DNA from: Streptomyces marincola
Lineage (GTDB): Bacteria; Actinomycetota; Actinomycetes; Streptomycetales; Streptomycetaceae
NCBI RefSeq assembly: GCF_020410765.1
Contig: NZ_CP084541.1
Location: 4,855,001-4,919,000 of the forward strand
Direction of reading: 5' to 3'
DNA length: 64,000 nt
Below the pieces are notes generated by a model. It was not told the origin of the DNA, searched no databases, and saw nothing but the letters and a program-made list of their open reading frames with translations. Below are positions 1 through 8,014 of the stretch, one piece after another; positions within the stretch are counted from its first letter, which is position 1; each line of letters starts with the position of its first letter. A program made the translations under genes and the position numbers.

Positions 1-1
1 G

Positions 2-862
2 CTCGGCACCCGCCACGGCGTGCAGCACTGGGCCGACAGCGCGAAGCAGCAGCGCATCAGCACCGCCACCTACCGCCGCTTCTACCACTACCTGACCACG
101 GACGAGCGCACCGGCGACCTCATGCGCGAACTCGCGCGCAGCGAGGAGACGTTCCTCGTGCTCGACCCGATCCGCAAGATCAGGGAGGAACCCTACGAAC
201 CCGATCCGCGCGCACTGGCCATCGGCTTCGGCACGGACTGGAGCGGCCTGGCCGCCGCGTGGCTGACGGAGTGGGAGCGCCGCGGCCCGCTGTGGGAGGA
301 GTGCCGCGACAAGCTGCTCGGCACCATGGAGACCATCGCGGCCCAGCCCAACGGCTTCTTCCAGGGCAGCGGCCGGTACGACATGGAGACCGGCCGCTTC
401 GAGGTGCAGGAGGAGCCGGTCGTCACGACATCCCACCTGGCCGCGGTGTTCGGCCTGGTGGAGATCAACGCCGAACTGCTCCAGCAGATCGACATGCCGG
501 AGTTCGAGGCCGCCTGGCTCCAGTACTGCCGCCTGTGGAACGGGACGGACGCCGAGGCCGAGGAGGAACTCGGCGGGCGGCTGTCGCCCAACCGCAACCT
601 GCGGCAGGCCCACACCCGGCTCGCCGCCTACGCCGCCGTCCGCCTCGACGACGACACCCAGGCGGAACGCGCGTGGAGCGGCTTCCTCGACCCGCGCGCC
701 GACTGGGAGTACGACCGCGACACCGAACTGCGCCTGGAACGCGTCGAGCACACCCTCAACCCCACCGACTGGTGCGACAACGTGTCCACCAACAACTCGG
801 CCCAGTACGGGCTCGCCGCCATCCAGATCCTGGCCCTGATCGGCGACCGCATGCCGCGCTGA
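2..862 (+). CDS. C-terminal part of a YetA/PcRGLX-like exo-rhamnogalacturonan lyase family protein (5' end outside window)
   Basis: The reading frame is open from base 2, before the first GTG at 20, so the gene starts upstream of the window and only about 286 codons are visible. The segment is alpha-helical, Trp/Tyr-rich and has the look of an alpha/alpha-toroid, with motifs such as RHGVQHWADSAKQQ near its start and SGRYDMETGRFE in the middle. This resembles the C-terminal toroid domain of YetA/PcRGLX-like (PL26-type) rhamnogalacturonan exo-lyases; the assignment is from remembered family character, not a search. If right, the protein acts on pectin backbone and would fit beside the cellulases of this window. 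The stop at 860-862 is followed by a separate secreted-protein start at 963. A generic alpha/alpha-barrel glycosidase is the alternative. Confidence 0.5.
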   Translation, partial: LGTRHGVQHWADSAKQQRISTATYRRFYHYLTTDERTGDLMRELARSEETFLVLDPIRKIREEPYEPDPRALAIGFGTDWSGLAAAWLTEWERRGPLWEECRDKLLGTMETIAAQPNGFFQGSGRYDMETGRFEVQEEPVVTTSHLAAVFGLVEINAELLQQIDMPEFEAAWLQYCRLWNGTDAEAEEELGGRLSPNRNLRQAHTRLAAYAAVRLDDDTQAERAWSGFLDPRADWEYDRDTELRLERVEHTLNPTDWCDNVSTNNSAQYGLAAIQILALIGDRMPR

Positions 863-962
863 GCCGCGACCCGGCGCCCGGCGCGCGGCAGCGCGCGCCG
901 GGCGCCCACCACCCCCACACGCACCACACCCCCACACGCACCACGAGGACGGGGAGGTCTTC

Positions 963-1100
963 ATGCACCACAGCCATCGGCGGCCCCGTCAGCGCTTCGC
1001 CGCCGCGGGCGCGGCCCTGGCCACCGGCACCGCGCTGCTCGCCACGTCCACCCAGACCGGCACGGCCGCCACGGTGTCCGCCGCCCCGGACGCGCGAGGG
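963..1100 (+). pseudogene. Truncated 5' end of a secreted protein gene (signal peptide only)
   Basis: A good ribosome binding site (GAGGACGGGGAGG) precedes an ATG at 963. The first residues (MHHSHRRPRQRF, then an Ala/Gly/Leu-rich hydrophobic stretch ending near TAATVSAAPDA) read as a Tat/Sec signal peptide with an Ala-X-Ala-like site. After about 45 codons the frame becomes Arg/Gly-rich and lies antisense to a recognisable minus-strand TPR-regulator remnant, so the mature domain is missing. The frame stays open by chance to 1367. I read this as a deletion or recombination scar that kept only the leader of an extracellular protein, perhaps an enzyme once linked to the neighbouring lyase. A genuine short secreted peptide cannot be excluded. 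Confidence 0.55.
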
Positions 1101-1103
1101 CGG

Positions 1104-1356
1104 CTACGCCGCCGTGGCGAACCGGGCGGCCCGCTCCTCGAAGTCGGCCACCAGCCGGTGCCGGCCGAAGGGGCGCATGCGCTGCCTGAGGTCCTGCACC
1201 GCCTCCACGCACCGCGAGGACTTCACCTGCCGGGCCAGGGCCGGCGTGCGCAGCCCGGCCGCGCCCGCGTCACCGAGGCCACGGAACGTGTTGGCGTGCT
1301 CGCCGTGCAGGTACGCCACGTCGATGAACGCCGCCCGGGCAACGTGCGGCTCGTCC
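1104..1356 (-). pseudogene. C-terminal remnant of an XRE/TPR-type regulator
   Basis: The minus-strand frame ending at 1104 contains FIDVAYLHGEHANTFRGLGD and, near its end, CVEAVQDLRQRMRPF and LVADFEERAARFA. These resemble the last TPR unit and conserved tail (DLR.RL.PYR....V..F.ER) of Streptomyces helix-turn-helix regulators with TPR domains. There is no helix-turn-helix and no start; upstream it runs out of frame into the antitoxin gene. It is therefore a decayed 3' fragment, not an active gene. It is distinct from the intact XRE regulator 350 bp further on, which ends differently. Confidence 0.5.
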
Positions 1357-1569
1357 TTCGTCGATGAGCGCGAACACAGCATCGTTGTCGATCTCACCGG
1401 CCGCATGCTGTTCGGCACGCTGCGCGATCTCGGCAAGGGTGGGCTGGGTGGCTTCCCGGGTGACGAGGGCAAGGAGATGGGTCTGGAGGCACTGGCCGGC
1501 CTCGGCGGCGCGGACCTTCAAGCGGGAGGCGATGTCGTCGGGTACTTCTCTGATGGTGAAGGCAGTCAC
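1345..1569 (-). CDS. FitA/VapB-like ribbon-helix-helix antitoxin, orphan and probably 3'-truncated
   Basis: From the ATG at 1569 the protein begins MTAFTIREVPDDIASRLKVR, the typical ribbon-helix-helix DNA-binding N-terminus of FitA/VapB antitoxins (short beta strand TFTIR, then a helix with the RLK.RA pattern), followed by the toxin-binding tail around AEIAQRAEQHAAGEIDNDAV. In intact systems a PIN-domain VapC toxin overlaps or follows directly. Here no PIN frame follows; the sequence passes into a TPR-regulator remnant, and the open frame continues to 1270 in low-complexity Arg-rich sequence. I place the end of recognisable antitoxin near 1345. An orphan antitoxin could still bind its old operator or a distant toxin, or may be decaying. 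Confidence 0.6.
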
Positions 1570-1705
1570 GACTGCATTCTGGCGTCAAAGCAGGCATGGT
1601 GCAGTCAAACGATGAGGGTGCGGGTGGTCGTCTCGGCGTCGATCCGCAATGCCGCCGCTCTCGCCCGCCGTCCCGTTGGCCGGCCACCGAGCGGAAGAAT
1701 TCAGC

Positions 1706-2641
1706 TCACAGCGGTGACAACTCACGCAGTCGCTCGGGGCTGACGTAGTCGCTGATCCAGGGCGCCGACAGGTGGGGGGCGGGGATGCCGGCGAGACCCG
1801 CGGCGATGTGTTCGCGGGCGCTCTTGCCGTCCCCGATGGCGTCGTGCGCGATGCCCTGGTTGAGCAGCTGGAACGCCTGCCCCCGCAACCAGTAGGCGGC
1901 CTCGGGCGGAGTCCGGTTCGCGGCCCGCTCCCCGAGGTGTTCGGCAGCGCGCAGGAGTGTCCTTGCCGCCGTCCTGTCCCCGGCTTTCGCGGTCTGCTCG
2001 GCCGCGCGGGCCGTGTTCGCGGCCTTCTGGGTCAGGTGCACGCCTTCCGTGCGCGTCACCGCGTCGAAGTGCTCGGCCGCTCGGCGGTGGTCGCCGCGCG
2101 TCCGCCAGTGGCAGGCGAGGAAGTTCAGGGACTGCGCGATCAACGGGCCCGACCCGACCTCCCGGGCGATGCGCTCTCCCTCATGGAGCACCGGCACGGC
2201 ACGGTCGGACCGCAATTGGACGTGCAGCCAGCCGAGGAACGCACAGTGTTCGGCGGCCACTTCGCCCAGCGCGTCGCGCTCGGGGCCGCGCGCATCCCGC
2301 AGCAACCGCAGGAGCACCGTCCGATGCGTCTCGGCAGCGGGCAGGAGCGGCACCGGGCCGACCACGTCATCCGCGCGCCGTTGAGCCGCCAGGGCGTCCG
2401 CCAGAGCTGCCACGGCCGCCCGGTCGAGCCGCGTCGGGTGCCGCATCGCGTACTGGGCGCGCTCGTCGCCCTCGTCCAGATCGAGCAGTGCCGCGAGGGA
2501 TTGCTCAAGTGCCGCTGACGGCGCCTGCCGACCGTTGAGAACACGCGAAAGACAAGCCGGGTCGTAGCGAATTCGGCGGGCTGCCTCTGCCGCGCTCAGG
2601 CCCTTGCGAGCGAGTGCCGCACGTACGTTCCCGACGTCCAT
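1706..2641 (-). CDS. XRE-family helix-turn-helix regulator with TPR-like C-terminal region
   Basis: This is a 311-residue protein. Residues 1-55 form a Cro/CI-type helix-turn-helix (GLSAAEAARRI, then CLSRVLNGRQAPS as recognition helix and turn). The rest is Ala/Leu/Arg-rich helical repeat, with units such as AVPVLHEGERIAREVG and RAAEHFDAVTRTEG that fit TPR-like repeats. Proteins of this shape are common in Streptomyces, often next to small DUF397 or DUF6879 genes, and the ligand is usually unknown. The ATG at 2641 was taken because the helix-turn-helix starts directly after it. The gene is transcribed away from bglC, and nothing visible links it to cellulose metabolism. It sits beside the remnant of another TPR regulator, which suggests local turnover of this gene type. 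Confidence 0.75.
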   Translation of the reverse strand: MDVGNVRAALARKGLSAAEAARRIRYDPACLSRVLNGRQAPSAALEQSLAALLDLDEGDERAQYAMRHPTRLDRAAVAALADALAAQRRADDVVGPVPLLPAAETHRTVLLRLLRDARGPERDALGEVAAEHCAFLGWLHVQLRSDRAVPVLHEGERIAREVGSGPLIAQSLNFLACHWRTRGDHRRAAEHFDAVTRTEGVHLTQKAANTARAAEQTAKAGDRTAARTLLRAAEHLGERAANRTPPEAAYWLRGQAFQLLNQGIAHDAIGDGKSAREHIAAGLAGIPAPHLSAPWISDYVSPERLRELSPL

Positions 2642-2995
2642 GATCGATCGCTCCGATGGTCACTGGGCCGTCAACGCCCATGAGCCATGTGCCCTGTGCC
2701 GAAGGGCAGCTACCGTGCCGGAACGGTCGAGATGGCGGTGGAGGTCACCGGTTCGACGGTTCGTATCCATCGAACGGCCCGCCCGCCGCCCCCTCACCTG
2801 AACCGGCCGGGACGTGAACGGGCCCCCGGCCCGCCGCCGTTCGGGTCGGCGCGGGTCCGGGGGCCCCTCCCTCTTGTCCCCCTTTCCGGGAGGGAACCGG
2901 AAAGGCTTCCGGGCGGACGCGGGGAGTCGGTGGGGACGCGGCGGGCCGTGCCGCGCCGCGTCCTGCGGCCGGGCGGTGGTGGCCCGGCCGGCTGC
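2642..2995. other. Intergenic region between the XRE regulator and bglC
   Basis: This 354-bp gap holds the promoter region of the XRE gene on the minus strand and, nearer bglC, a GC-rich inverted repeat that could end the ceb-bglC transcript. Short open frames here lack a convincing ribosome binding site or family signature. Confidence 0.5.
2820..2866 (-). terminator. Candidate terminator after bglC
   Basis: GGGCCCCCGG at 2820-2829 pairs perfectly with CCGGGGGCCC at 2857-2866 over a 27-nt loop. It lies about 130 bp past the bglC stop. There is no clear U-tract, as is common in Streptomyces. Confidence 0.4.
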
Positions 2996-4411
2996 TCAGG
3001 CGGCGGGCAGCCGGCCCGAGCCGACCACGCCGGCGTACCAGCGGGCGCTGGCCTTCGGCGTGCGCTGCAACGTGTCGAAGTCGACGTGCACGACGCCGAA
3101 GCGCTTGCTGTAGCCGTACGCCCACTCGAAGTTGTCGAGCAGCGACCACAGGAAGTAGCCGCGGACGTCGGCGCCCTGCTCGATCGCGCGGTGCACGGCG
3201 TCGAGGTGGCCGTGCAGGTAGGCGATCCGGTCGGGGTCGTGCACCAGGCCGGCCGCGTCCACCTTGTCCTCGAACGCCGCGCCGTTCTCCGTGATGTAGA
3301 TCGGCAGGTTCGGCAGCTCGCGGTGGAACCGCATCAGCAGCTCCGTCAGCCCGGTCGGGTCGATGGCCCAGCCCATGTCCGTGCGCTCGGTGGACGCGAG
3401 GTGGAACTCGACGTGCTCCGAGCCCACCCACGGGGAGTGGTCGGAGGAGCCGTGCCCGTCGTTGCGCGGCGCCTGCGCGCCGTCGGTGGGCGCCGAGACG
3501 ATCGACGGCGTGTAGTAGTTGAGGCCGACGAAGTCCAGCGGCTGGTGGATGGTGCTCTCGTCCCCGGCACGCAGGTACGACCAGTCGCTGACGCGCGCGG
3601 TGTCGTCGAGCAGGTCCTGCGGGTAGGCGCCGTGCAGCAGCGGCCCGGAGAAGATCCGGGTCTGGAGCGCGTCGATGCGGCGCGCCGCGTCCACGTCGGC
3701 CGGTTCTTCGGTGCGCGGCCTGGCCACGACGGGGTTGAGGGTGACGCCGATCTCGGCGCTGCGCGGCAGGACGGAGCGCAGCGCCTGGACCCCGAGGCCG
3801 TGCGCGAGGTTCAGGTGGTGCGCCGCCTTGAGCACACTCTCCGGCTCGGTGCGCCCCGGGGCGTGCACGCCGGAGCCGTAGCCGAGGAACGCGCTGCAGA
3901 ACGGCTCGTTGAGCGTCGTCCACATGCCGACGCGGTCGCCCAGGGCCTCGCCGACGATCCCCGCGTACTCGGCGAACCGCTCGGCGGTCTCCCGCTCGGG
4001 CCAGCCGCCCGAGTCCTCCAGGTCCTGCGGGAGGTCCCAGTGGTAGAGGGTGATCGCCGGCGTGATCCCGCGCTCCAGGAGACCGTCGGCCAGGGCGCGG
4101 TAGAAGTCCAGCCCGCGCTGAACGGCGGGCCCGCGTCCGGTGGGCTGGACGCGCGACCACGACACGGAGAACCGGTACGCGCCCAGGCCCAATTCGGCCA
4201 TCAGGCCGATGTCCTCCTGCCAGCGGTGGTAATGATCGCAGGCGACGTCCCCGGTGTGGCCGGCGTGCACCTTGCCAGGGGTCCGGCTGAAGGTGTCCCA
4301 GATGGAGGGGGTCCGGCCGTCCTCACGCGCCGCGCCCTCGATCTGGTAGCTGGCGGTGGCCGAGCCCCACAGAAAATCGGGCGGAAAGACGCGTGGTTGC
4401 TTTTCAGTCAT
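2996..4411 (-). CDS. bglC: GH1 beta-glucosidase (cellobiose-cleaving, BglC type)
   Basis: A full-length 471-residue GH1 enzyme. The N-terminus (FPPDFLWGSATASYQIEGA) is the classical GH1 opening. Glu169 in TTLNEP is the acid/base and Glu375 in YITENGA is the nucleophile; the WSLLDNFEW aglycone motif is present near residue 425. There is no signal peptide, so it acts in the cytoplasm on cellobiose brought in by CebEFG. It follows cebG on the same strand with a 57-bp gap, giving a cebEFG-bglC order as in other Streptomyces. A CebR operator at 4411-4424 overlaps its ribosome binding site and the first base of the start codon, so CebR should control it directly as well as through the operon. Confidence 0.93.
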   Translation of the reverse strand: MTEKQPRVFPPDFLWGSATASYQIEGAAREDGRTPSIWDTFSRTPGKVHAGHTGDVACDHYHRWQEDIGLMAELGLGAYRFSVSWSRVQPTGRGPAVQRGLDFYRALADGLLERGITPAITLYHWDLPQDLEDSGGWPERETAERFAEYAGIVGEALGDRVGMWTTLNEPFCSAFLGYGSGVHAPGRTEPESVLKAAHHLNLAHGLGVQALRSVLPRSAEIGVTLNPVVARPRTEEPADVDAARRIDALQTRIFSGPLLHGAYPQDLLDDTARVSDWSYLRAGDESTIHQPLDFVGLNYYTPSIVSAPTDGAQAPRNDGHGSSDHSPWVGSEHVEFHLASTERTDMGWAIDPTGLTELLMRFHRELPNLPIYITENGAAFEDKVDAAGLVHDPDRIAYLHGHLDAVHRAIEQGADVRGYFLWSLLDNFEWAYGYSKRFGVVHVDFDTLQRTPKASARWYAGVVGSGRLPAA

Positions 4412-4424
4412 GGAAGCGCTCCCA
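4411..4424 (-). promoter_or_regulatory. CebR operator overlapping the bglC start
   Basis: TGGAAGCGCTCCCA on the plus strand differs by one base from the perfect palindrome TGGGAGCGCTCCCA. On the coding strand the box supplies GGGAG as the ribosome binding site, and its last base is the A of the ATG. Bound CebR would block initiation of any internal transcript here. Confidence 0.85.
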
Positions 4425-4468
4425 TTCTTGCTTCTAGAGAGGGTATCGAACCGCGCGCGACGGAGTGC

Positions 4469-5389
4469 TCAGCCCTTGAGCGCGCCGTGCATGATGCCGC
4501 CCACGATCTGCTTGCCGAAGAGCACGAACGCGACGAGCAGCGGGAGCGTACCGAGCAGCGCGCCGGCCATGATCACTCCTTGGTCCGGGACGTACCCCTG
4601 GCCCAGGCCCGTGAGGGCGACCTGCACGGTGGGGTTCTGCTGGGTGAGCGCGATCATGGGCCAGAAGAACTCGTTCCAGGCCAGCACGAACGTGAGCATG
4701 CCGAGCACCGCCATCGCCGGACGGGCGGCGGGGAAGACGACGTGCCACACGACGCGCAGGCTGTTGGAACCGTCCACCCTGGCCGCCTCGATCAGCTCGG
4801 TCGGCAGCGCCTGCACCAGGTACTGCCGCATGAAGAAGACGCCGAAGGCGCTGACCATCATCGGCAGGATCACCGCCTGGAGCTGGTCGGTCCACTCCAG
4901 CTCGGCGATCGCCATGAACATCGGCACCACGGTGAGCTGTGGCGGCACCATCATCGTGCCGATGACCATGAGCATGAGGAGGTTCTTCGCGCGGAAGCGC
5001 AGTTTGGCGAACGCGAACCCGGCGAGCGTGGCGAACAGCACGGTCGAGACCGTGATCGTTCCCGCGACGAACAGCGTGTTGAACATCGCCGTGCCGAGGT
5101 TGGCGTCGGTCCAGGCGAGCTCCAGGTTGTCGAAGAGCCTGTCGCCGAACCAGAACGGGGGCGTCGGCTCGGCCAGCCGCGCGTTGTCGTGCGAGGCCGC
5201 GATGACCGAGAAGAGCAGCGGGAGGATGGACCCGACGGCGAACACCGCGAGGATCGTGTACGTCAGCCAGCCGCCGTGCATCTGGCGCCCGGCCGCGCCG
5301 GCCTTGTTGCGCCGGACCTTGCGGCCCCGTTCCGGGCCGCCCGCCGTGGTCGCCTGTTCGGGCGCCGGGTAGGTGTTGACAGTGGCCAT
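4469..5389 (-). CDS. cebG: CebG, cellobiose ABC transporter permease
   Basis: This inner-membrane permease has 306 residues. A long in-frame extension exists upstream, but the ATG at 5389 (MATVNTYPAPEQ) is preferred because it overlaps the cebF stop by one base (TGATG). About six membrane segments are visible, starting with WLTYTILAVFAVGSILPLLF near residue 42. The EAA loop that docks the ATPase is present (ELIEAARVDGSN, residues about 193-204). The C-terminus IVGGIMHGALKG is typical of the MalG/CebG branch. No ATPase gene lies nearby; the MsiK multi-sugar ATPase is the expected partner. It lies third in cebEFG-bglC. Confidence 0.92.
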   Translation of the reverse strand: MATVNTYPAPEQATTAGGPERGRKVRRNKAGAAGRQMHGGWLTYTILAVFAVGSILPLLFSVIAASHDNARLAEPTPPFWFGDRLFDNLELAWTDANLGTAMFNTLFVAGTITVSTVLFATLAGFAFAKLRFRAKNLLMLMVIGTMMVPPQLTVVPMFMAIAELEWTDQLQAVILPMMVSAFGVFFMRQYLVQALPTELIEAARVDGSNSLRVVWHVVFPAARPAMAVLGMLTFVLAWNEFFWPMIALTQQNPTVQVALTGLGQGYVPDQGVIMAGALLGTLPLLVAFVLFGKQIVGGIMHGALKG

Positions 5390-6426
5390 CAGTCCTCCTC
5401 GCCTGTGCTGCGCCCGATGATCCGGGTGATCACCCAGTAGATGAGCCCGATGACGATCAGCAGCAGGAACATCGACCAGGCGATGGCCGCGGCGCGGCCG
5501 AGATGTCGGTTGATCCAGCCCATCTCGTACATGTAGAGGCCGAGGGTCTGGTACTGGTGCTGCGTGCCACCGGACGGGTCCCCGGCGAACAGCAGCGGCT
5601 CGCCGAACAGCTGGGTCGCGCCGATGGTGGACACCACGACGGTGAAGAGGATCGTGGGCCGCAGCGCGGGCAGCGTGATGTGGATGAACTGCTTCCACCG
5701 CGAGGCACCGTCGAGCGCGGCCGACTCGTACAGGTCGTTCGGCACGGCCTGCATCGCGGCGAGGTAGATCAGCGTGTTGTAGCCGGTCCAGCGCCAGATC
5801 ACGATGGTCGCCACGGCGAACTGGGAGGACCAGGTGCCCGCCTGCCAGTCGATCCGGTCGATGCCGATCAGGTCGAGGCCCCAGTTGATCACGCCGTAGT
5901 CGCGGCCGTAGAGCATCGCGAACACGAGCGTCGCGGCGGCGATCGAGGTGGCGTACGGGGTGAGGATCGCGACGCGGTAGAACATGCTCCCGCGCAGCTT
6001 GTAGTTCAGCAGGTGGGCCAGGCCGAGCGCCATCAGCAGCTGCGGCACCGTGGAGATGATGCCGATGGTGAAGGTGTTCCGCAGGGCCGTCCAGAAGAAC
6101 TCGTCATCCCACAATCGGGTGAAGTTGTCGAAGCCCACCCACTCCATGTCGTTGGGAGTGAGCATCGACGAGCTGTGCAGCGCGGCCCAGCCGGTGTACA
6201 GCAGCGGGAAGAGCCCGAACGCGGCGAAGAAGAGGAAGAAGGGTGAGATGAACGCGTAGGGGCTGTACTTGATGTCCCAGCGGTAGCGCCGTGAGCGGCG
6301 TTCCGCACGCCGCTTCTCCTTCGGGTCCTGAAGGGCCGACCGCGATGCCGCGGACGGATCGGTCGTCGGGCGCGGGACCGCGCCCCCCTTGGCGGGGGGC
6401 GCGGCCTGGCGGTGTTCAGTGGTCAT
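5389..6426 (-). CDS. cebF: CebF, cellobiose ABC transporter permease
   Basis: A 345-residue MalF-type permease. The N-terminal 60 residues are charged and cytoplasmic, followed by membrane segments beginning at YAFISPFFLFFAAFGLFPLL. The EAA motif reads DLYESAALDGASRW. It pairs with CebG to form the channel for cellobiose and cello-oligosaccharides. It starts 15 bp after the cebE stop and overlaps cebG by one base, so the three genes are translationally close. Assignment rests on order, the adjoining cebR and bglC, and family features. Confidence 0.92.
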   Translation of the reverse strand: MTTEHRQAAPPAKGGAVPRPTTDPSAASRSALQDPKEKRRAERRSRRYRWDIKYSPYAFISPFFLFFAAFGLFPLLYTGWAALHSSSMLTPNDMEWVGFDNFTRLWDDEFFWTALRNTFTIGIISTVPQLLMALGLAHLLNYKLRGSMFYRVAILTPYATSIAAATLVFAMLYGRDYGVINWGLDLIGIDRIDWQAGTWSSQFAVATIVIWRWTGYNTLIYLAAMQAVPNDLYESAALDGASRWKQFIHITLPALRPTILFTVVVSTIGATQLFGEPLLFAGDPSGGTQHQYQTLGLYMYEMGWINRHLGRAAAIAWSMFLLLIVIGLIYWVITRIIGRSTGEED

Positions 6427-6441
6427 CGGAGAGTCCTGGCC

Positions 6442-7776
6442 TTATTCCGCTAGTGCGTTGTCCAGATTGCTCACGACGTCGTCCCACGCGCTCTCCGGGT
6501 CGTTGCCCTGCTGCTCGACCGTCACCAGACCGTTGGTGATGCTCTCCTGGATGATCTGGTCGTTGGGGCCGATCGGCGAGGAGGGGATCTCCGCGGCGGC
6601 GGCCGAGAAAATCTGACCCGTCGGGACACCGGGGTAGTACTCGTTGGTGGCGTTCTGCACGTCGTCCGACTGCTGCGCGGTGGCGGAGCTGGGGAAGTTG
6701 CCGGCGTTCGAGAAGACCTTGGCCTGCTGCTCGGGCGCGGTCAGCCACTCGGCGAGGGCGACGGCCTCCTCCTTGTGCTCGGAGGCCTCGGTCACGCCGA
6801 TGAACGAGCCGCCCCAGTTGGACGGTGCGGGGGAGCGCGCGACGTCCCACAGGCCGGCGCCCGCGTCACCCGCGTGCGACTGAATGGTCGTCAGCATCCA
6901 TGCGGGGCAGGCGGGCAGCGTCGCGAACGCGCCGTTGGCCAGGGCGCTCTCCCACTCGTCGGCGAACTGGCGCTGCTGGTCGGTGATCCCGGCCTCGGCG
7001 GCCTGGATGGAGAGGTCCCAGGCGGTCTGCACGCCCTCGCTCTCCTGGTAGACGACCTCGCCGGCCTCGTTCGTGTAACGCTCCTCGTACGCCGAGACGA
7101 CGGCGTTGAACAGGCCGCCGGCCGAGTCGAGGAACGCCACGTCGTCGGGCGCGTTCGCCATGAAGTCCTCGCCGACCGCGAGGTAGTCCTCCCAGCCGCC
7201 GGCGAACAGCTCGCTGACCTCTTCGCGGTCGGTGGGCAGCCCGGCCGCCTCGAAGTGGTCGACGCGGTAGCAGATGCCCGTCGGGCCGATGTCAGAGCCG
7301 AGGCCGATCACGCGGCCTTCGGCGTCCGTCGCCTGGTCGACCTTCCAAGGCACGAAGTGGCTCAGGTCGGTGTCGTACTCGTTGAAGTCGACCCAGCGGG
7401 GGCTGAGTTCCCCGGTCATCTCGGCGATGTTGCCGACCTCGACCGCCTGGATGTCGGCCAGGCCGCTGTTCTGCGCGAGACGGGTGCGCAGCTGCGTGAT
7501 GTAGTCCGCGTTCTCGGAGGTGAGGTCCTGCTGGATGGTGATGTGCGGGTTGGCCTCCATGTACTCGTCGTACAGGCCGGCCTCCTCGTAGCCGAACTGG
7601 CCGAACAACCCGATCCGCAGGGTGATGTTGCCGTCCTCGTCGCCGTTTCCGTCGTCGCCGTCGTCGCTCGAACACGCGCCGAGAAACGCGGTGGCGAGGA
7701 CGGCGGTCAGGCCGACAGCGACCGTTCTGGTGGCTCGGCGCCGTGACCGGCTCGTGGTACGGGTGGTGTTGCGCAT
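6442..7776 (-). CDS. cebE: CebE, cellobiose/cello-oligosaccharide-binding lipoprotein
   Basis: A 444-residue solute-binding protein. The ATG at 7776 was chosen over a longer frame because AGGAGG lies just upstream and because it starts a clean lipoprotein signal peptide: Arg-rich n-region, hydrophobic core, and lipobox FLGAC with Cys35 as the lipidated residue. An acidic linker (SSDDGDDGNGDEDG) tethers the binding domain, which begins with ITLRIGLFGQFGYEE. It is anchored on the outer face of the membrane, captures cellobiose or cellotriose and delivers it to CebFG. It is the first gene of the operon, and its promoter carries a perfect CebR box 114 bp upstream of the start. Confidence 0.93.
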   Translation of the reverse strand: MRNTTRTTSRSRRRATRTVAVGLTAVLATAFLGACSSDDGDDGNGDEDGNITLRIGLFGQFGYEEAGLYDEYMEANPHITIQQDLTSENADYITQLRTRLAQNSGLADIQAVEVGNIAEMTGELSPRWVDFNEYDTDLSHFVPWKVDQATDAEGRVIGLGSDIGPTGICYRVDHFEAAGLPTDREEVSELFAGGWEDYLAVGEDFMANAPDDVAFLDSAGGLFNAVVSAYEERYTNEAGEVVYQESEGVQTAWDLSIQAAEAGITDQQRQFADEWESALANGAFATLPACPAWMLTTIQSHAGDAGAGLWDVARSPAPSNWGGSFIGVTEASEHKEEAVALAEWLTAPEQQAKVFSNAGNFPSSATAQQSDDVQNATNEYYPGVPTGQIFSAAAAEIPSSPIGPNDQIIQESITNGLVTVEQQGNDPESAWDDVVSNLDNALAE

Positions 7777-7889
7777 GACGTCGTCGTCCTCCTGGCGCAC
7801 TGACGTTGCCTTCCCAGCCGGGTGGTTTTCGACCTGTGGGGGATGGGGCGTGGGTTCGGAACGTGCGGTTCTATAGGGTTCAGGGAGCG

Positions 7890-7903
7890 TGGGAGCGCTC
7901 CCA
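7890..7903. promoter_or_regulatory. Perfect CebR operator in the cebE-cebR divergent promoter
   Basis: The palindrome TGGGAGCGCTCCCA matches the known CebR consensus exactly. It lies roughly midway between the cebE start (7776) and the cebR start (8015), so it can repress cebEFG and possibly autoregulate cebR. Confidence 0.93.
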
Positions 7904-8014
7904 GCCGTGATGGGTTGAAGGGTTCCGGAGTGCTCGTCAGGTGTCAAGGCATAGAGCGGCTCGTCTCGGATTCCGTGATGTAGTTGGGTCCGGCGGCGGA
8001 AACGGGAGGAAGCG

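Noticed and set aside
2745..2775. GGTTCG-type sequence resembling a tRNA T-loop
   Set aside because: The flanking bases do not form a T-stem, and no acceptor or anticodon arm could be found.
2687..5440. A 917-codon open frame on the plus strand across bglC and cebG
   Set aside because: It is antisense to well-supported ceb genes, Arg/Val/Gly-rich, and has no family motif; such long shadows are normal in high-GC DNA.
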